Origin: Planctomycetaceae bacterium
GTDB taxonomy: Bacteria; Planctomycetota; Planctomycetia; Planctomycetales; Planctomycetaceae
Length of the DNA stretch: 64,000 nucleotides
Direction: 5' to 3'
Assembly: GCA_029243145.1 (NCBI GenBank)
Contig: JAQWSQ010000065.1
Span: 20,408-84,407, forward strand
In this document: one piece after another, positions 55,475 to 64,000 of the stretch
Numbering within the stretch: position 1 is the first letter of the stretch
Layout: each line of letters begins with the position of its first letter
The notes under the pieces: model-generated
Database searches by the model: none
Told to the model about the DNA's origin: nothing
What the model saw: only the letters and a program-made list of their open reading frames with translations
Program-made: the position numbers and the translations under genes

Positions 55475-55703
55475 TCATTAATCCCTTATGTGAGCGGAAT
55501 TCCCGGCATTTCACCGGGAGGACTTCCTGTCCGAATGTAATATTTACCAGATCAATCGAAATGCAAGAAGACCAATTCCGGTATCGTGGGCTCTTAATCG
55601 CCGCGATTCAAAGACTGCCACTTGAATCAGGGACCGATCTGCTTCAAGATGTAGTAAGTCTTGAATTCAAAACGAGTTGCCGACAATTACAGAGGATGCT
55701 GTC

Positions 55704-56702
55704 ATGTGGAACCGTCATCTTTGCTACTCAATGAGTCTGATTGTCGTTTTCGGCCTCTCGACATGGCTTCTTGCCGAACCTCCTCTCGGCCTCAAACCGG
55801 TCAAGGTTCCCAAAGACAATCCAATGTCTGAGGCGAAGATCGAACTTGGCAAACAGCTCTACTTCGACCAGCGACTCTCAAAAGACAACACTATCAGTTG
55901 TGCCTCCTGTCACGATCCCAAAAAGGGCTGGAGCAATGACGCAGCCGTCGCGACGGGAATTGCCGGCCAAAAAGGGGACCGCAGCTCACCCACCATCATC
56001 AACTCCGCGTATCACCGCTTTCAATTCTGGGACGGACGAGCCGGTAGTCTCGAAGAACAAGCGCTCGGACCGATCCAAAACCCCATCGAGATGGGCGAGA
56101 CATTAGAAAATGTCGTCAAGAAGTTAAATGCCATCGAAGGATACAAAACACAGTTTCAGGATGTCTTTGGGACCGATGTCACTTCTGAAAATCTCGGCAA
56201 AGCGATTGCCGCTTTCGAGCGAACCGTTCTTTCCGGCAATTCTCCCTACGACAAATATAAAGCTGGCAATAAAGATGCGCTCACAGAATCGCCCGAGCGT
56301 GGCATGAAACTCTTCTTCGGCAAAGCCAATTGCTCAGCCTGTCACACTGGCTCGAACCTCAGCGATAATGCCTTTCATAACATTGGCGTAGGAATGGATG
56401 CTGAGAAACCGGACGAAGGTCGCGTAGCGATCAGTAAACTCGGCGGAGACACGGGATCCTTCAAAACTCCCGGCTTGCGAGACATTGCCAGGTCGGCCCC
56501 CTACATGCACGATGGCAGCCTGAAAACTCTCGAAGATGTCGTCGATCATTACGTCAAAGGTGGCGTCGAAAACGAGTATCTCGACGAAGAACTTTTTCCC
56601 GTGAAGCTGACCGATGAAGAGAAACTGGATCTGGTCACGTTTCTCAAAGAGGGTCTTGCCAGCGAGAATTACCCCGATGTGGAACCACCCAAGTTGCCGT
56701 AG
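55704..56702 (+). CDS. Di-haem cytochrome c peroxidase (CcpA/MauG family)
   Basis: The start chosen is the ATG at 55704, with AGAGGA 6 bases upstream; a TTG at 55677 is open but has no site. The 332-residue product has a signal peptide (LIVVFGLSTWLLAEP) and two c-type haem sites, C66-x2-C69-H70 (CASCHDPKKGW) and C210-x2-C213-H214 (CSACHTGSNL). Conserved family text includes QLYFDQRLSKDNTISC, DRSSPTIINSAYHRFQFWDGRAGSLEEQA and TGSFKTPGLRDIARSAPYMHDGSLKTLEDVV. It reduces hydrogen peroxide in the periplasm with cytochrome c or acts in cofactor oxidation. Confidence 0.92.
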   Translation: MWNRHLCYSMSLIVVFGLSTWLLAEPPLGLKPVKVPKDNPMSEAKIELGKQLYFDQRLSKDNTISCASCHDPKKGWSNDAAVATGIAGQKGDRSSPTIINSAYHRFQFWDGRAGSLEEQALGPIQNPIEMGETLENVVKKLNAIEGYKTQFQDVFGTDVTSENLGKAIAAFERTVLSGNSPYDKYKAGNKDALTESPERGMKLFFGKANCSACHTGSNLSDNAFHNIGVGMDAEKPDEGRVAISKLGGDTGSFKTPGLRDIARSAPYMHDGSLKTLEDVVDHYVKGGVENEYLDEELFPVKLTDEEKLDLVTFLKEGLASENYPDVEPPKLP

Positions 56703-56726
56703 GGGGACAACTGCCGTAAGAGGTTG

Positions 56727-57905
56727 TTATAACACTGAAAACAGTAGCAACTGCGAGACACGGACCAACCAGGTGCGCTCACCCGAAGACATCTCACCCC
56801 GACTGAGAATCTTCGAGGTCTCGGCTTTAATGTGTCCCAACAGTAACAATTGAGACGTGCCGAGAGGTTTATGCTTTGGCTGATTCTCTAAGAGTCGCGT
56901 GGCAATGGTGCGGACGGCTCTGACCTCTTCAATCGATGGCGTGATTTCATTCGTCCAACTGGGAACATTTTTGTCGTCGGCAAGTTTCGCCGTCAATTGT
57001 TGAACTAAATCAGTTACCATCACGACTTGTTGGTAGCGAATTTTTTCTGCTGTGTCTGTCGGTTTGTGATAGTCGGGATGCTCGCCTGACGAGAAAAACA
57101 GAAACGGTATTTCGACATTCCAGAACGGCCCATAATCGCTGCGGATACCTATAAGATCGATTCCCAAGCGGGCGAGGTGTAATGTTTCGGGAGTTCTTGC
57201 GTCGTCGAGTGCTGCTGTCAATTGGGGGGAATGTTCGCTCCCCATCACAAACACCGTATTGAGATCAAGGCCCGCCAACGAGCGACCAATCATGTCGGCA
57301 ACCAGCAAACATTTCATTTGTTCCTGCGGTACCGGTGGATGAGCGACAAACCACCGAGATCCCCACAACAGTCGTTCTTCGAGATCAAAACCGACAAACA
57401 TCACACTCCGCTTGAGCTTCTGCGTTGATTGAGACAATACACGAGCTGCCTCTAACATCATGGCTGTGCCGCTGGCGTTGTCGTCAGCGCCGGGAAAAAT
57501 CGCTCCACCACGTGTGCCTAGATGATCGTAATGTGCGGCGATGATGATGTAATCCTCACGCAGTTTTGGATCACTACCCGGCAACAACGCTCCGACATTA
57601 CGCCCACCGGCAATTCCAAACTTTTTGCTACCCGGCACCGGCTGAAAGAAATCTCCTTCAAACAATGGTTCCAACTTGAGCGACTGAAATTCTTTTTTCA
57701 GATACTCGGCCGCTAATCGCGAACCAGCACCACTCCGTCCCGCCAATTTGTCACCCGCAAGAAACGCAATATGCTGACGAATGCGATCTTCGTCGACCTG
57801 AATCGGTTTCGGAGCGTGTAAAACAAGAGGACTCGGTGAGTCGGCTGCCGTCAGGCAAGAATTCAATGACAGCAATAAGATTAAGCTCAGCGCAAGGAAT
57901 CGCAT
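56727..57905 (-). CDS. Secreted M28 family metallopeptidase
   Basis: The 392-residue product has a signal peptide (LALSLILLLSLNSCLTA). Two-zinc aminopeptidase features are present: His in IIAAHYDHLG, Asp in GADDNASGTAMMLE, the Glu of FDLEERLLWGS (base and ligand), and Asp in LLVADMIGRS. The GRSGAGSR opening of the fold is also visible. It is probably periplasmic. A short, polar C-terminal region closes it. No partner gene nearby. Confidence 0.9.
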   Translation of the reverse strand: MRFLALSLILLLSLNSCLTAADSPSPLVLHAPKPIQVDEDRIRQHIAFLAGDKLAGRSGAGSRLAAEYLKKEFQSLKLEPLFEGDFFQPVPGSKKFGIAGGRNVGALLPGSDPKLREDYIIIAAHYDHLGTRGGAIFPGADDNASGTAMMLEAARVLSQSTQKLKRSVMFVGFDLEERLLWGSRWFVAHPPVPQEQMKCLLVADMIGRSLAGLDLNTVFVMGSEHSPQLTAALDDARTPETLHLARLGIDLIGIRSDYGPFWNVEIPFLFFSSGEHPDYHKPTDTAEKIRYQQVVMVTDLVQQLTAKLADDKNVPSWTNEITPSIEEVRAVRTIATRLLENQPKHKPLGTSQLLLLGHIKAETSKILSRGEMSSGERTWLVRVSQLLLFSVL

Positions 57906-58374
57906 AAGATCCGTCTTTTGAAAGCGAATGGAGTTTCCCCGTCACCTTTCACGAAAATCGATTCTCGCTTCAGGCTCGTGAGAGTCTACTTTTCAAGTGT
58001 GAATATGGGTTGCCGCAGACACCAAAAAAGAGCAACTGGCTCTAAGTTATGCGAGATTCGTGATTTCAGCAAGATCCTCTTACGATGATCCGATTTCTCA
58101 GATACTTGACTCCCCAGAACACGAATTGTGCGGATTGTGCCGTTTGGGAGGAAGTTTCCTGTTGTGTGAGGGTTTGAATGTCCGATGAATAGCTTGGAGC
58201 GGAACTCGGTTCACACCGGACCGCGCGGTGCGTCATGCGTCTGACGGTTGTCAGATGAGGCGACGTACCCGCTGGTTACGAGTGGGCTGTGCGGGAGATG
58301 AAGGCTGGAGAAAAAGCCTATCTCGCGGTCCTCCGCAAAGACTCACTCTCCATGGACTCAAAGGAGATTTTGAA
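57906..58374. other. Divergent intergenic region with a structured leader near its right end
   Basis: No gene is visible in the first 280 bases. From about 58187 to 58374 a run of potential stem-loops precedes the small secreted gene, including GTCTGAC-loop-GTCAGAT and AGGCT-loop-AGCCT. No match to a riboswitch class I know was found. Confidence 0.45.
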
Positions 58375-58680
58375 ATGGTGAAACGGATTCTCACCTTCGC
58401 ACTGACAATGTTGGCAGCAGCCGCGCTAAGCGGTTTCTGCGTCGGGAACCGTTCGGCAGAAGCCGCCGGCCCCGGCCAACCGACCGATTGGAATCGGTTC
58501 AATTACTACCCGTACGTGTATTATCCACACAACTTTCAGGCTCCGCAAGAGTTTGATCACATGTACTATCGGTATCCGGCCAATCGCCGTATCCCAGTCT
58601 TCAACAGCAACTGGCACAACTTCTATCTGATGGATCGCCCTTATCACACCGGTCACCACTTTATTCTGGATACGTTCTGA
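58375..58680 (+). CDS. Small secreted planctomycete protein of unknown function
   Basis: The start is the ATG at 58375, 8 bases after AAGGAG; the longer frame to 58228 is in the leader. The 101-residue product has a signal peptide (RILTFALTMLAAAALSGFCVG) and a Tyr/His/Asn/Pro-rich mature part (WNRFNYYPYVYYPHNF, DHMYYRYPANRRIPVF). The composition suggests a small envelope or matrix protein. I do not recognise a family. A strong terminator at 58768 ends its transcript. Confidence 0.7.
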   Translation: MVKRILTFALTMLAAAALSGFCVGNRSAEAAGPGQPTDWNRFNYYPYVYYPHNFQAPQEFDHMYYRYPANRRIPVFNSNWHNFYLMDRPYHTGHHFILDTF

Positions 58681-58767
58681 ATCGGCAGGCCCGGACAGAG
58701 ACATCCGAATGGAGGAGAGAGTCGCGTTTCGAAAGCTGGACCCTTTTTGGAACGCTGCCTAGGTGAT

Positions 58768-58808
58768 AAAAAACGGACTCGGTTGCCAGTCAGCCGAGTC
58801 CGTTTTTT
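58768..58808 (+). terminator. Bidirectional hairpin terminator
   Basis: AAAAAACGGACTCGG pairs with CCGAGTCCGTTTTTT around an 11-base loop. The stem is perfect, and T-tracts lie on both sides, so it would work in both directions. In the plus direction it ends the small secreted gene. Confidence 0.92.
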
Positions 58809-59031
58809 GCTGCGCGAAGAAAGCAGGGAAGCCTCGAATGTCGATTGAGAGTCGGATCTCCTCCCAAATTGGCCAGATCTGGGCGAATTCGCCTCGATGA
58901 CGGTATTTCCGTCCCTCGTTGCCTTTCGGAACAGAGTCAAAACATCTACAATCGACGACTCGACTGAGTTTGAGACCAGAATTTGAGACCATTTGTCCCG
59001 CCTACGGGACGTTTTCGATAAGGAGCCAATC

Positions 59032-59130
59032 ATGGCCAAGACACAACGCAAACTGAAAAAAGCGAATCACGGAAGCCGTCCGGCTTCTTCAAAGGCCCGC
59101 AAGCAAAAACGACGTAAATTCAAGACCTAA
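59032..59130 (+). CDS. 32-residue basic protein resembling ribosomal protein bL37
   Basis: The gene has AAGGAG 6 bases before its ATG and a hairpin terminator 25 bases after its TAA, so it is a complete unit. The product is Lys/Arg-rich, with the core KKANHGSRPASSKARKQKRR. The KANHGxRP element recalls bL37, a small large-subunit protein described in mycobacteria. At 32 residues it falls below common gene-finding cut-offs. A general nucleic-acid binding role is equally compatible. No ribosomal gene is adjacent; thiC follows. Confidence 0.6.
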   Translation: MAKTQRKLKKANHGSRPASSKARKQKRRKFKT

Positions 59131-59155
59131 TTTTTGCTGTTTGCACCACAATTCA

Positions 59156-59189
59156 CGACTGACCGATGATTTTCGGTCGGTCGTTTTTT
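59156..59189 (+). terminator. Rho-independent terminator
   Basis: CGACTGACCGA pairs with TCGGTCGGTCG (one wobble) and is followed by six T. It ends the 32-residue basic protein gene. Confidence 0.9.
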
Positions 59190-59317
59190 CATGCGCGGAT
59201 TTCAACGTCCGCAGCCCGATACCTACTTTGCTTTCCGAGTGAACCGGGCTAACATGAGGTAATCGCATTCAACAATTTCCAGACAATTCTGTCTGCTTGC
59301 TGATCAAGGATATTGAG

Positions 59318-61132
<1,815 letters not shown>

Positions 61133-61139
61133 TACATAG

Positions 61140-61162
61140 CCCGATCTGCGCAAGCAGTCGGG
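61140..61162 (+). repeat. CTGCGCAAGCAG palindromic repeat, copy 1
   Basis: CCGATCTGCGCAAGCAGTCGG is close to a perfect palindrome, centred on GCGCAAGC. A related copy with the same core is at 63911-63935. Both are preceded by ACATAG. Confidence 0.6.
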
Positions 61163-61170
61163 ATGTGATA

Positions 61171-61195
61171 GCCGTGGAGCGCAAGCTCCGCGGGC
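61171..61195 (+). repeat. 25-bp repeat, copy 1
   Basis: The 25 bases are identical to the reverse complement of 63976-64000, the last bases of the window. The core GGAGCGCAAGCTCC is nearly self-complementary. The pair lies in inverted orientation 2.8 kb apart. Confidence 0.8.
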
Positions 61196-61275
61196 CGAGT
61201 AATCGTGAATCACTCTCAAGAAGCCGCCGTCGTGAGACGGCAGGGCCGGTGGTATTTTGGAATGCAAAACGAGTA

Positions 61276-61301
61276 GGGCCGGTTCCACCGGCCAGAGGAA
61301 C
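61276..61301 (+). repeat. GGCCGGTTCCACCGGCC hairpin repeat, copy 1
   Basis: The GGCCGGT / ACCGGCC arms enclose TCC and are followed by AG(A/G)GGAAC. A second copy at 61999-62022 is in the same orientation, so the two flank the frameshifted gene as direct repeats. Confidence 0.75.
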
Positions 61302-61338
61302 TTTCTTTGACGCAAAGTCGTCGAAACACGAAGGAAGA

Positions 61339-61997
61339 ATGACAATGATTGATAAAGCCGCGATTATTCTTTTTCTCAGTTTGGTAAGTACGTGTCTTGC
61401 TGTTGACGAAACTCAAGAACCCCCACTGAAATATAAATTGGAGATTAATGGTCAGCCGCACGAATTAACCTTGGGCCAAACTAAAAATTTGGAGGGTGAA
61501 TATCAAAACCCAAGAGTAACCCTATCTGCTTCTCCTACAAGACAATTCACTTACGGGAATGTCTCTTTTCAATATCCAGCCTACTATGTTTGGAAAGCGC
61601 AGGTTGAAGGTCCAAGCGAGAAGAGATGGGTACTGTCAGGTAAGGATTACAAATTTATGTATATGACTATCCCTTACTCTATTACCAACAAACAATTTGC
61701 ACTGGGTGTGTCAGAGCAGTTCGGAAAAAACCTCTTGAGATTGATGAAACAAAGCGTGTCGTAGGAAAGAAAGAGTATGAAGGGAATTTACTTTCCATTC
61801 AATTTGCAGGTGCTTACCTCTTCATGGAGGTTTATTCTCTTCCTTCTGAACATGGCTCCCGCTTTCTCGTCTTTCAACATAGTCCTTCTGAAAACAAAGT
61901 TTTTAATAAGAACAGCGATAAGGACTTTGACATGATTGCCAAGAGTTTCGAAGACAAGCAAGCAATAAACGAACTGCGAGATCCTTCTGGCAAGTAA
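61339..61997 (+). pseudogene. Secreted protein of unknown function with a -1 frameshift at an A6 run
   Basis: The ATG at 61339 (AAGGA 4 bases before) opens a signal peptide (IDKAAIILFLSLVSTCLA) and a polar mature part ending at a TAG at 61762-61764 (141 residues). Reading on from 61731 in the -1 frame adds 88 sensible residues (LEIDETKRVVGKKEYEGNLL, then YLFMEVYSLPSEHGSRFLVFQ) to a TAA at 61995-61997. The junction is the zero-frame heptamer A AAA AAC at 61725-61731. Either one A has been lost (or missed in sequencing), or ribosomes slip back there. The gene is visibly richer in A+T than its neighbours, and it is flanked by direct repeats. I do not recognise a family. Confidence 0.65.
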
Positions 61998-61998
61998 C

Positions 61999-62022
61999 GC
62001 CGGTTCCACCGGCCAGGGGAAC
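61999..62022 (+). repeat. GGCCGGTTCCACCGGCC-type hairpin repeat, copy 2
   Basis: This matches 61276-61301 in the same orientation except for one base and the leading G. It begins two bases after the stop of the extended reading frame. Confidence 0.75.
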
Positions 62023-62157
62023 ATGCCCCATCCCCTATCTGATCTCCTTTCTCTGCGTTCTCCATGAACTCTGCGGTTGAAAATGCTGTCCACCTGATAT
62101 CATGCGTTGTATTCAATCCGTGGAACTGAAATCAGGAACCAGCCAATAACCACAACC

Positions 62158-62330
62158 GTGTCAAAACCAACTCACTGGTTACTCCGCCTGCTCATGTGGG
62201 ATGGCATCTTGCCCTTGGTGGTCTGGGCGTGTCCGGCGTTCTTCCGCTGGTGGCTCAGGAATAATGAGATGACAGTTTTGTCGATCATGCTCCCGTATGA
62301 CTTCCTGAATCAATGCCATACTGATCAACG
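62158..62330 (+). pseudogene. Possible remnant of a small membrane protein gene
   Basis: From a GTG at 62158 the frame reads THWLLRLLMWDGILPLVVWACPAFFRWWL, then NEMTVLSIMLPY. This looks like the start of a small planctomycete membrane protein that I have seen in other genomes. After about residue 55 the text turns into a low-complexity run, entering a repeat at about 62335-62370 and then the antisense of the His-rich gene. It is either truncated or a chance open frame. Confidence 0.3.
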
Positions 62331-62395
62331 TCTTACGCACATCCCCACGCAAGCGAGGGCATGGCACCCAACTCAACCGCGAACGATGAACGCGC

Positions 62396-62436
62396 ATAAA
62401 AACAGCCGACCGGTGGGGACATTCACCGGACGGCTG
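62396..62436 (-). terminator. Rho-independent terminator of the His/Gly-rich gene
   Basis: CAGCCGTCCGGTG pairs with CACCGGTCGGCTG around a small loop (one mismatch) and is followed on the minus strand by five T. Confidence 0.85.
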
Positions 62437-62466
62437 CAGGGACTTCAAAGACTCATAGGGTTTTTC

Positions 62467-62757
62467 TTATCGGCCGCTCCTCCAGCCAAAGTTGTAATGG
62501 CCGTTGCGGTAGCCGTAGTTGTATCCGCGATGTTGACCGTAACCGTAGTAACTTGGTCGGTAGTTGTGGCGGTAGTGGTTGTAATGACCGTGGTTATGGC
62601 CATGGTTGTAATGTCCACCGTGATTGTTGTGATGGCCGTGGTTTCCGCCATGACTTCCACCGTGGTTGCCACGATGATTGCCGGCTTCAGCAACTCCGGT
62701 CAAGGCGAGGCAAGCGGCGAAGGTCAGGGCGACAAGGGCTTTGGTTGTATTTTTCAT
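62467..62757 (-). CDS. Secreted His/Gly/Tyr/Asn-rich protein
   Basis: The 96-residue product has a signal peptide (KALVALTFAACLALTGVAEA). The mature 70 residues are almost only Gly, His, Asn, Tyr and Arg: GNHRGNHGGSHGGNHGHH, then YRHNYRPSYYGYGQHRGYN. His clusters suggest metal (zinc, copper or nickel) binding at the surface; Tyr/Gly repeats could also allow cross-linking or adhesion. A terminator follows, and GAGAAGAG precedes the ATG. The strong compositional bias opens a long antisense frame with Val-rich text, which is not a gene. Confidence 0.75.
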   Translation of the reverse strand: MKNTTKALVALTFAACLALTGVAEAGNHRGNHGGSHGGNHGHHNNHGGHYNHGHNHGHYNHYRHNYRPSYYGYGQHRGYNYGYRNGHYNFGWRSGR

Positions 62758-63199
62758 CGTTCTCTTCTCTTTTCATAAAAGTGGGTGAGTGTTACTTAAC
62801 ACCCTCCCCAGCGAGAGAACGCGAGAACTGTTACAGGACTTCTGAGAAAAACGCCACAACCATCAAAAGAGCACGAAAAATAGGGGAAAGACCGGAAATA
62901 ATCGTGGTGGAGAATGTTTTACGAGAGGGAGATCTTTCTGCATTGATTGCCGAAAAGTGATCAATGAGATGATTAGGAAAGCAGGAATACAGGAAGAGGA
63001 TTTGTGAGAAACGTGTTGGGTGGCTGGGGCGTTATCAGAGCTACAGTCCAGAATAATTAGGTTTTTTGTGTTGTCTACGTTTCACTTGAACACGAACATA
63101 GCCCCAGATGAAAGAGGTTCTCGCTGAAGCTTCTGGAGCTATGGGTGATGAAAGTTCATTGTTCGCCTGATGCTCAATCGAACGTCTTCTGAATTCACA

Positions 63200-63263
63200 G
63201 GCTGTGAGCGCCCCCGCCACACATATTGAAATTTCTCCGCGACATCAGCGAACTCTGCGGTTC
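63200..63263 (+). repeat. TTTCTCCGCG...AGCGAACTCTGCGGTT repeat, copy 1
   Basis: The unit starts around TGAGCGCCCCCGCCACA and ends CAGCGAACTCTGCGGTT. It matches 63609-63667 with scattered changes, and a shorter relative (TGAACTCTGCGGTTGA) is at 62064-62079. Confidence 0.7.
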
Positions 63264-63608
63264 ATCTTCTTTCACATCGTTTCCAACAGTGCGGGGAGGG
63301 TAAGACTCCTGTCGAACCACAATTTTCAACAACGCCACTAAGACAGCTTCACAAAAATGGCTCCGCAGGAGCGTCGCCCTCCCAGTTCATTTGCAATCTC
63401 TTTCGTCCTTTGCGTTTCATAAATCGGGAACGCTGATTGACGCTAATCTTCACTGATCAGAGCAATTTCAACGGATGAGCCAAGATGAGCGTTCTCCCCT
63501 TCCTCTGCGCCGCTGCGTGATTTAAAGTCTTTCACCTGGGTATATGTTTGCGTTTGGAAACTCAAAGGCTGCTTGGCAATTCATAGTTCCGTCTTCTTTC
63601 CACACTTA

Positions 63609-63667
63609 TGAGAGCCCCAGCAACATAATTTGTCATTTCTCCGCGCTCTCAGCGAACTCTGCGGTTT
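63609..63667 (+). repeat. TTTCTCCGCG...AGCGAACTCTGCGGTT repeat, copy 2
   Basis: Same family as 63200-63263: TGAGAGCCCCAGCAACA, then CATTTCTCCGCG and CAGCGAACTCTGCGGTT. Confidence 0.7.
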
Positions 63668-63910
63668 AAGCATATACCCCTGCGTTCTTGCGAACGCATC
63701 TACGATCTCTTTCGTCCTTTGCGCGACTTAGCGTCTTTGCGACTTTGCGTCAAAAAATGATCTTGCCGATCATGCCCCACCAGAGTTAGCGTTCGTGGTT
63801 CGCCGACCGGCGACTCGATCTTTGGCAATTTGAACGTCATGACAACCCGCAGGCCCCCGCGGCTTGCGCCGCAGGGCTATCAGAAAAACACGTCCTGATA
63901 ACATAGCATA

Positions 63911-63935
63911 GCCCCACTGCGCAAGCAGTTGGGGC
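63911..63935 (+). repeat. CTGCGCAAGCAG palindromic repeat, copy 2
   Basis: GCCCCACTGCGCAAGCAG, then TTGGGGC, forms a hairpin with the same core as 61140-61162. Confidence 0.65.
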
Positions 63936-63975
63936 CGGTTCAAATGTTATTGCGTGTCGAAGGTCATCTGTACGA

Positions 63976-64000
63976 GCCCGCGGAGCTTGCGCTCCACGGC
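63976..64000 (-). repeat. 25-bp repeat, copy 2 (inverted)
   Basis: Exact reverse complement of 61171-61195. It runs to the window edge, so the match may continue further. Confidence 0.8.

Larger units (their letters stand above)
62758..64000. other. Gene-free repeat-rich tract (1243 bp)
   Basis: No protein-coding frame of credible composition was found on either strand. The tract holds two copies of an element of about 70 bases (about 63200-63263 and 63610-63668, listed separately), two copies of CTCTTTCGTCCTTTGCG (63398-63414 and 63707-63723), one CTGCGCAAGCAG palindrome and one end of the 25-bp inverted pair. Confidence 0.6.

Noticed and set aside
58653..59051. Minus-strand frame of 132 codons
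   Set aside because: It covers a terminator and the small basic protein gene and has very high Arg/Ser content typical of noncoding shadow.
61165..61338. N-terminal extension of the frameshifted secreted gene
   Set aside because: It translates through hairpin repeats; the ATG at 61339 has AAGGA upstream and begins a signal peptide.
62179..62448. Minus-strand frame of 89 codons
   Set aside because: It overlaps the terminator of the His-rich gene and an intergenic repeat; composition is not protein-like.
62107..62778. Long open frame rich in Val, Met and Ala on the plus strand
   Set aside because: Most of it is the antisense of the His/Gly-rich gene, whose codon bias opens the frame; only the first 55 codons after 62158 look protein-like.

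Overview
The window reads as chromosomal DNA of a planctomycete, probably a member of the Planctomycetaceae-type lineages with about 50% GC. The call rests on gene content: Tat-exported Gfo/Idh/MocA oxidoreductase and sugar isomerase, DUF1501 protein, Cys-type sulfatase, di-haem peroxidase, DUF1080-like lipoprotein, PQQ-type propeller protein, and a giant secretin with its own repeat domain. No rRNA, tRNA, CRISPR array, prophage or intact insertion sequence was seen.

Layout. 1-8.9 kb (+): the 3' end of a prenyltransferase/squalene-cyclase-repeat protein, a degenerate dihydroorotate-dehydrogenase-like domain fused to a membrane domain, a Gfo/Idh/MocA oxidoreductase, an aldo/keto reductase, a TauD/SyrP-type dioxygenase, ComF, DUF502 and hemC. 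9.0-19.1 kb (-): secretin, parvulin lipoprotein, mfd and a zinc-ribbon membrane protein. 19.2-30 kb: sugar isomerase-like protein, unknown protein, transglutaminase, beta-helix protein, DUF1501, a pair of amidohydrolases (one with its metal motifs missing), ExeA-like ATPase, rsmE, WYL regulator. 30.1-35 kb (-): large TolC-type lipoprotein, DUF962 protein, secreted unknown. 35.4-36.9 kb: bacterioferritin, a parDE toxin-antitoxin pair with a consensus promoter, and a bacterioferritin-associated ferredoxin behind a Fur-like box. 37.1-49.8 kb: esterase, peroxiredoxin, thioredoxin-like protein, 1519-residue propeller protein, multi-domain lipoprotein, large unknown protein. 50.2-57.9 kb: zinc-less anti-sigma-like protein behind a possible ECF promoter, sulfatase, DUF11-like protein, cytochrome c peroxidase, M28 peptidase. 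58.2-61.1 kb: small secreted protein, a 32-residue basic protein resembling ribosomal protein bL37, thiC. 61.1-64 kb: a gene-poor, repeat-rich tract with a frameshifted secreted gene, a His/Gly-rich secreted protein and several families of short palindromic or dispersed repeats.

How genes work together. Most genes are single units; few operons are evident (comF-DUF502-hemC, the two amidohydrolases, parDE). Bacterioferritin, its ferredoxin partner and the Fur-like box form an iron-storage and release locus that is interrupted by parDE. The secretin and the stand-alone ExeA-like ATPase could both serve envelope secretion, but no other type II components are present. The most unusual items are the dihydroorotate-dehydrogenase-like fusion, the candidate planctomycete bL37, the in-frame A AAA AAC slippery heptamer with a matching -1 reading frame, and the inverted and direct repeats around it.
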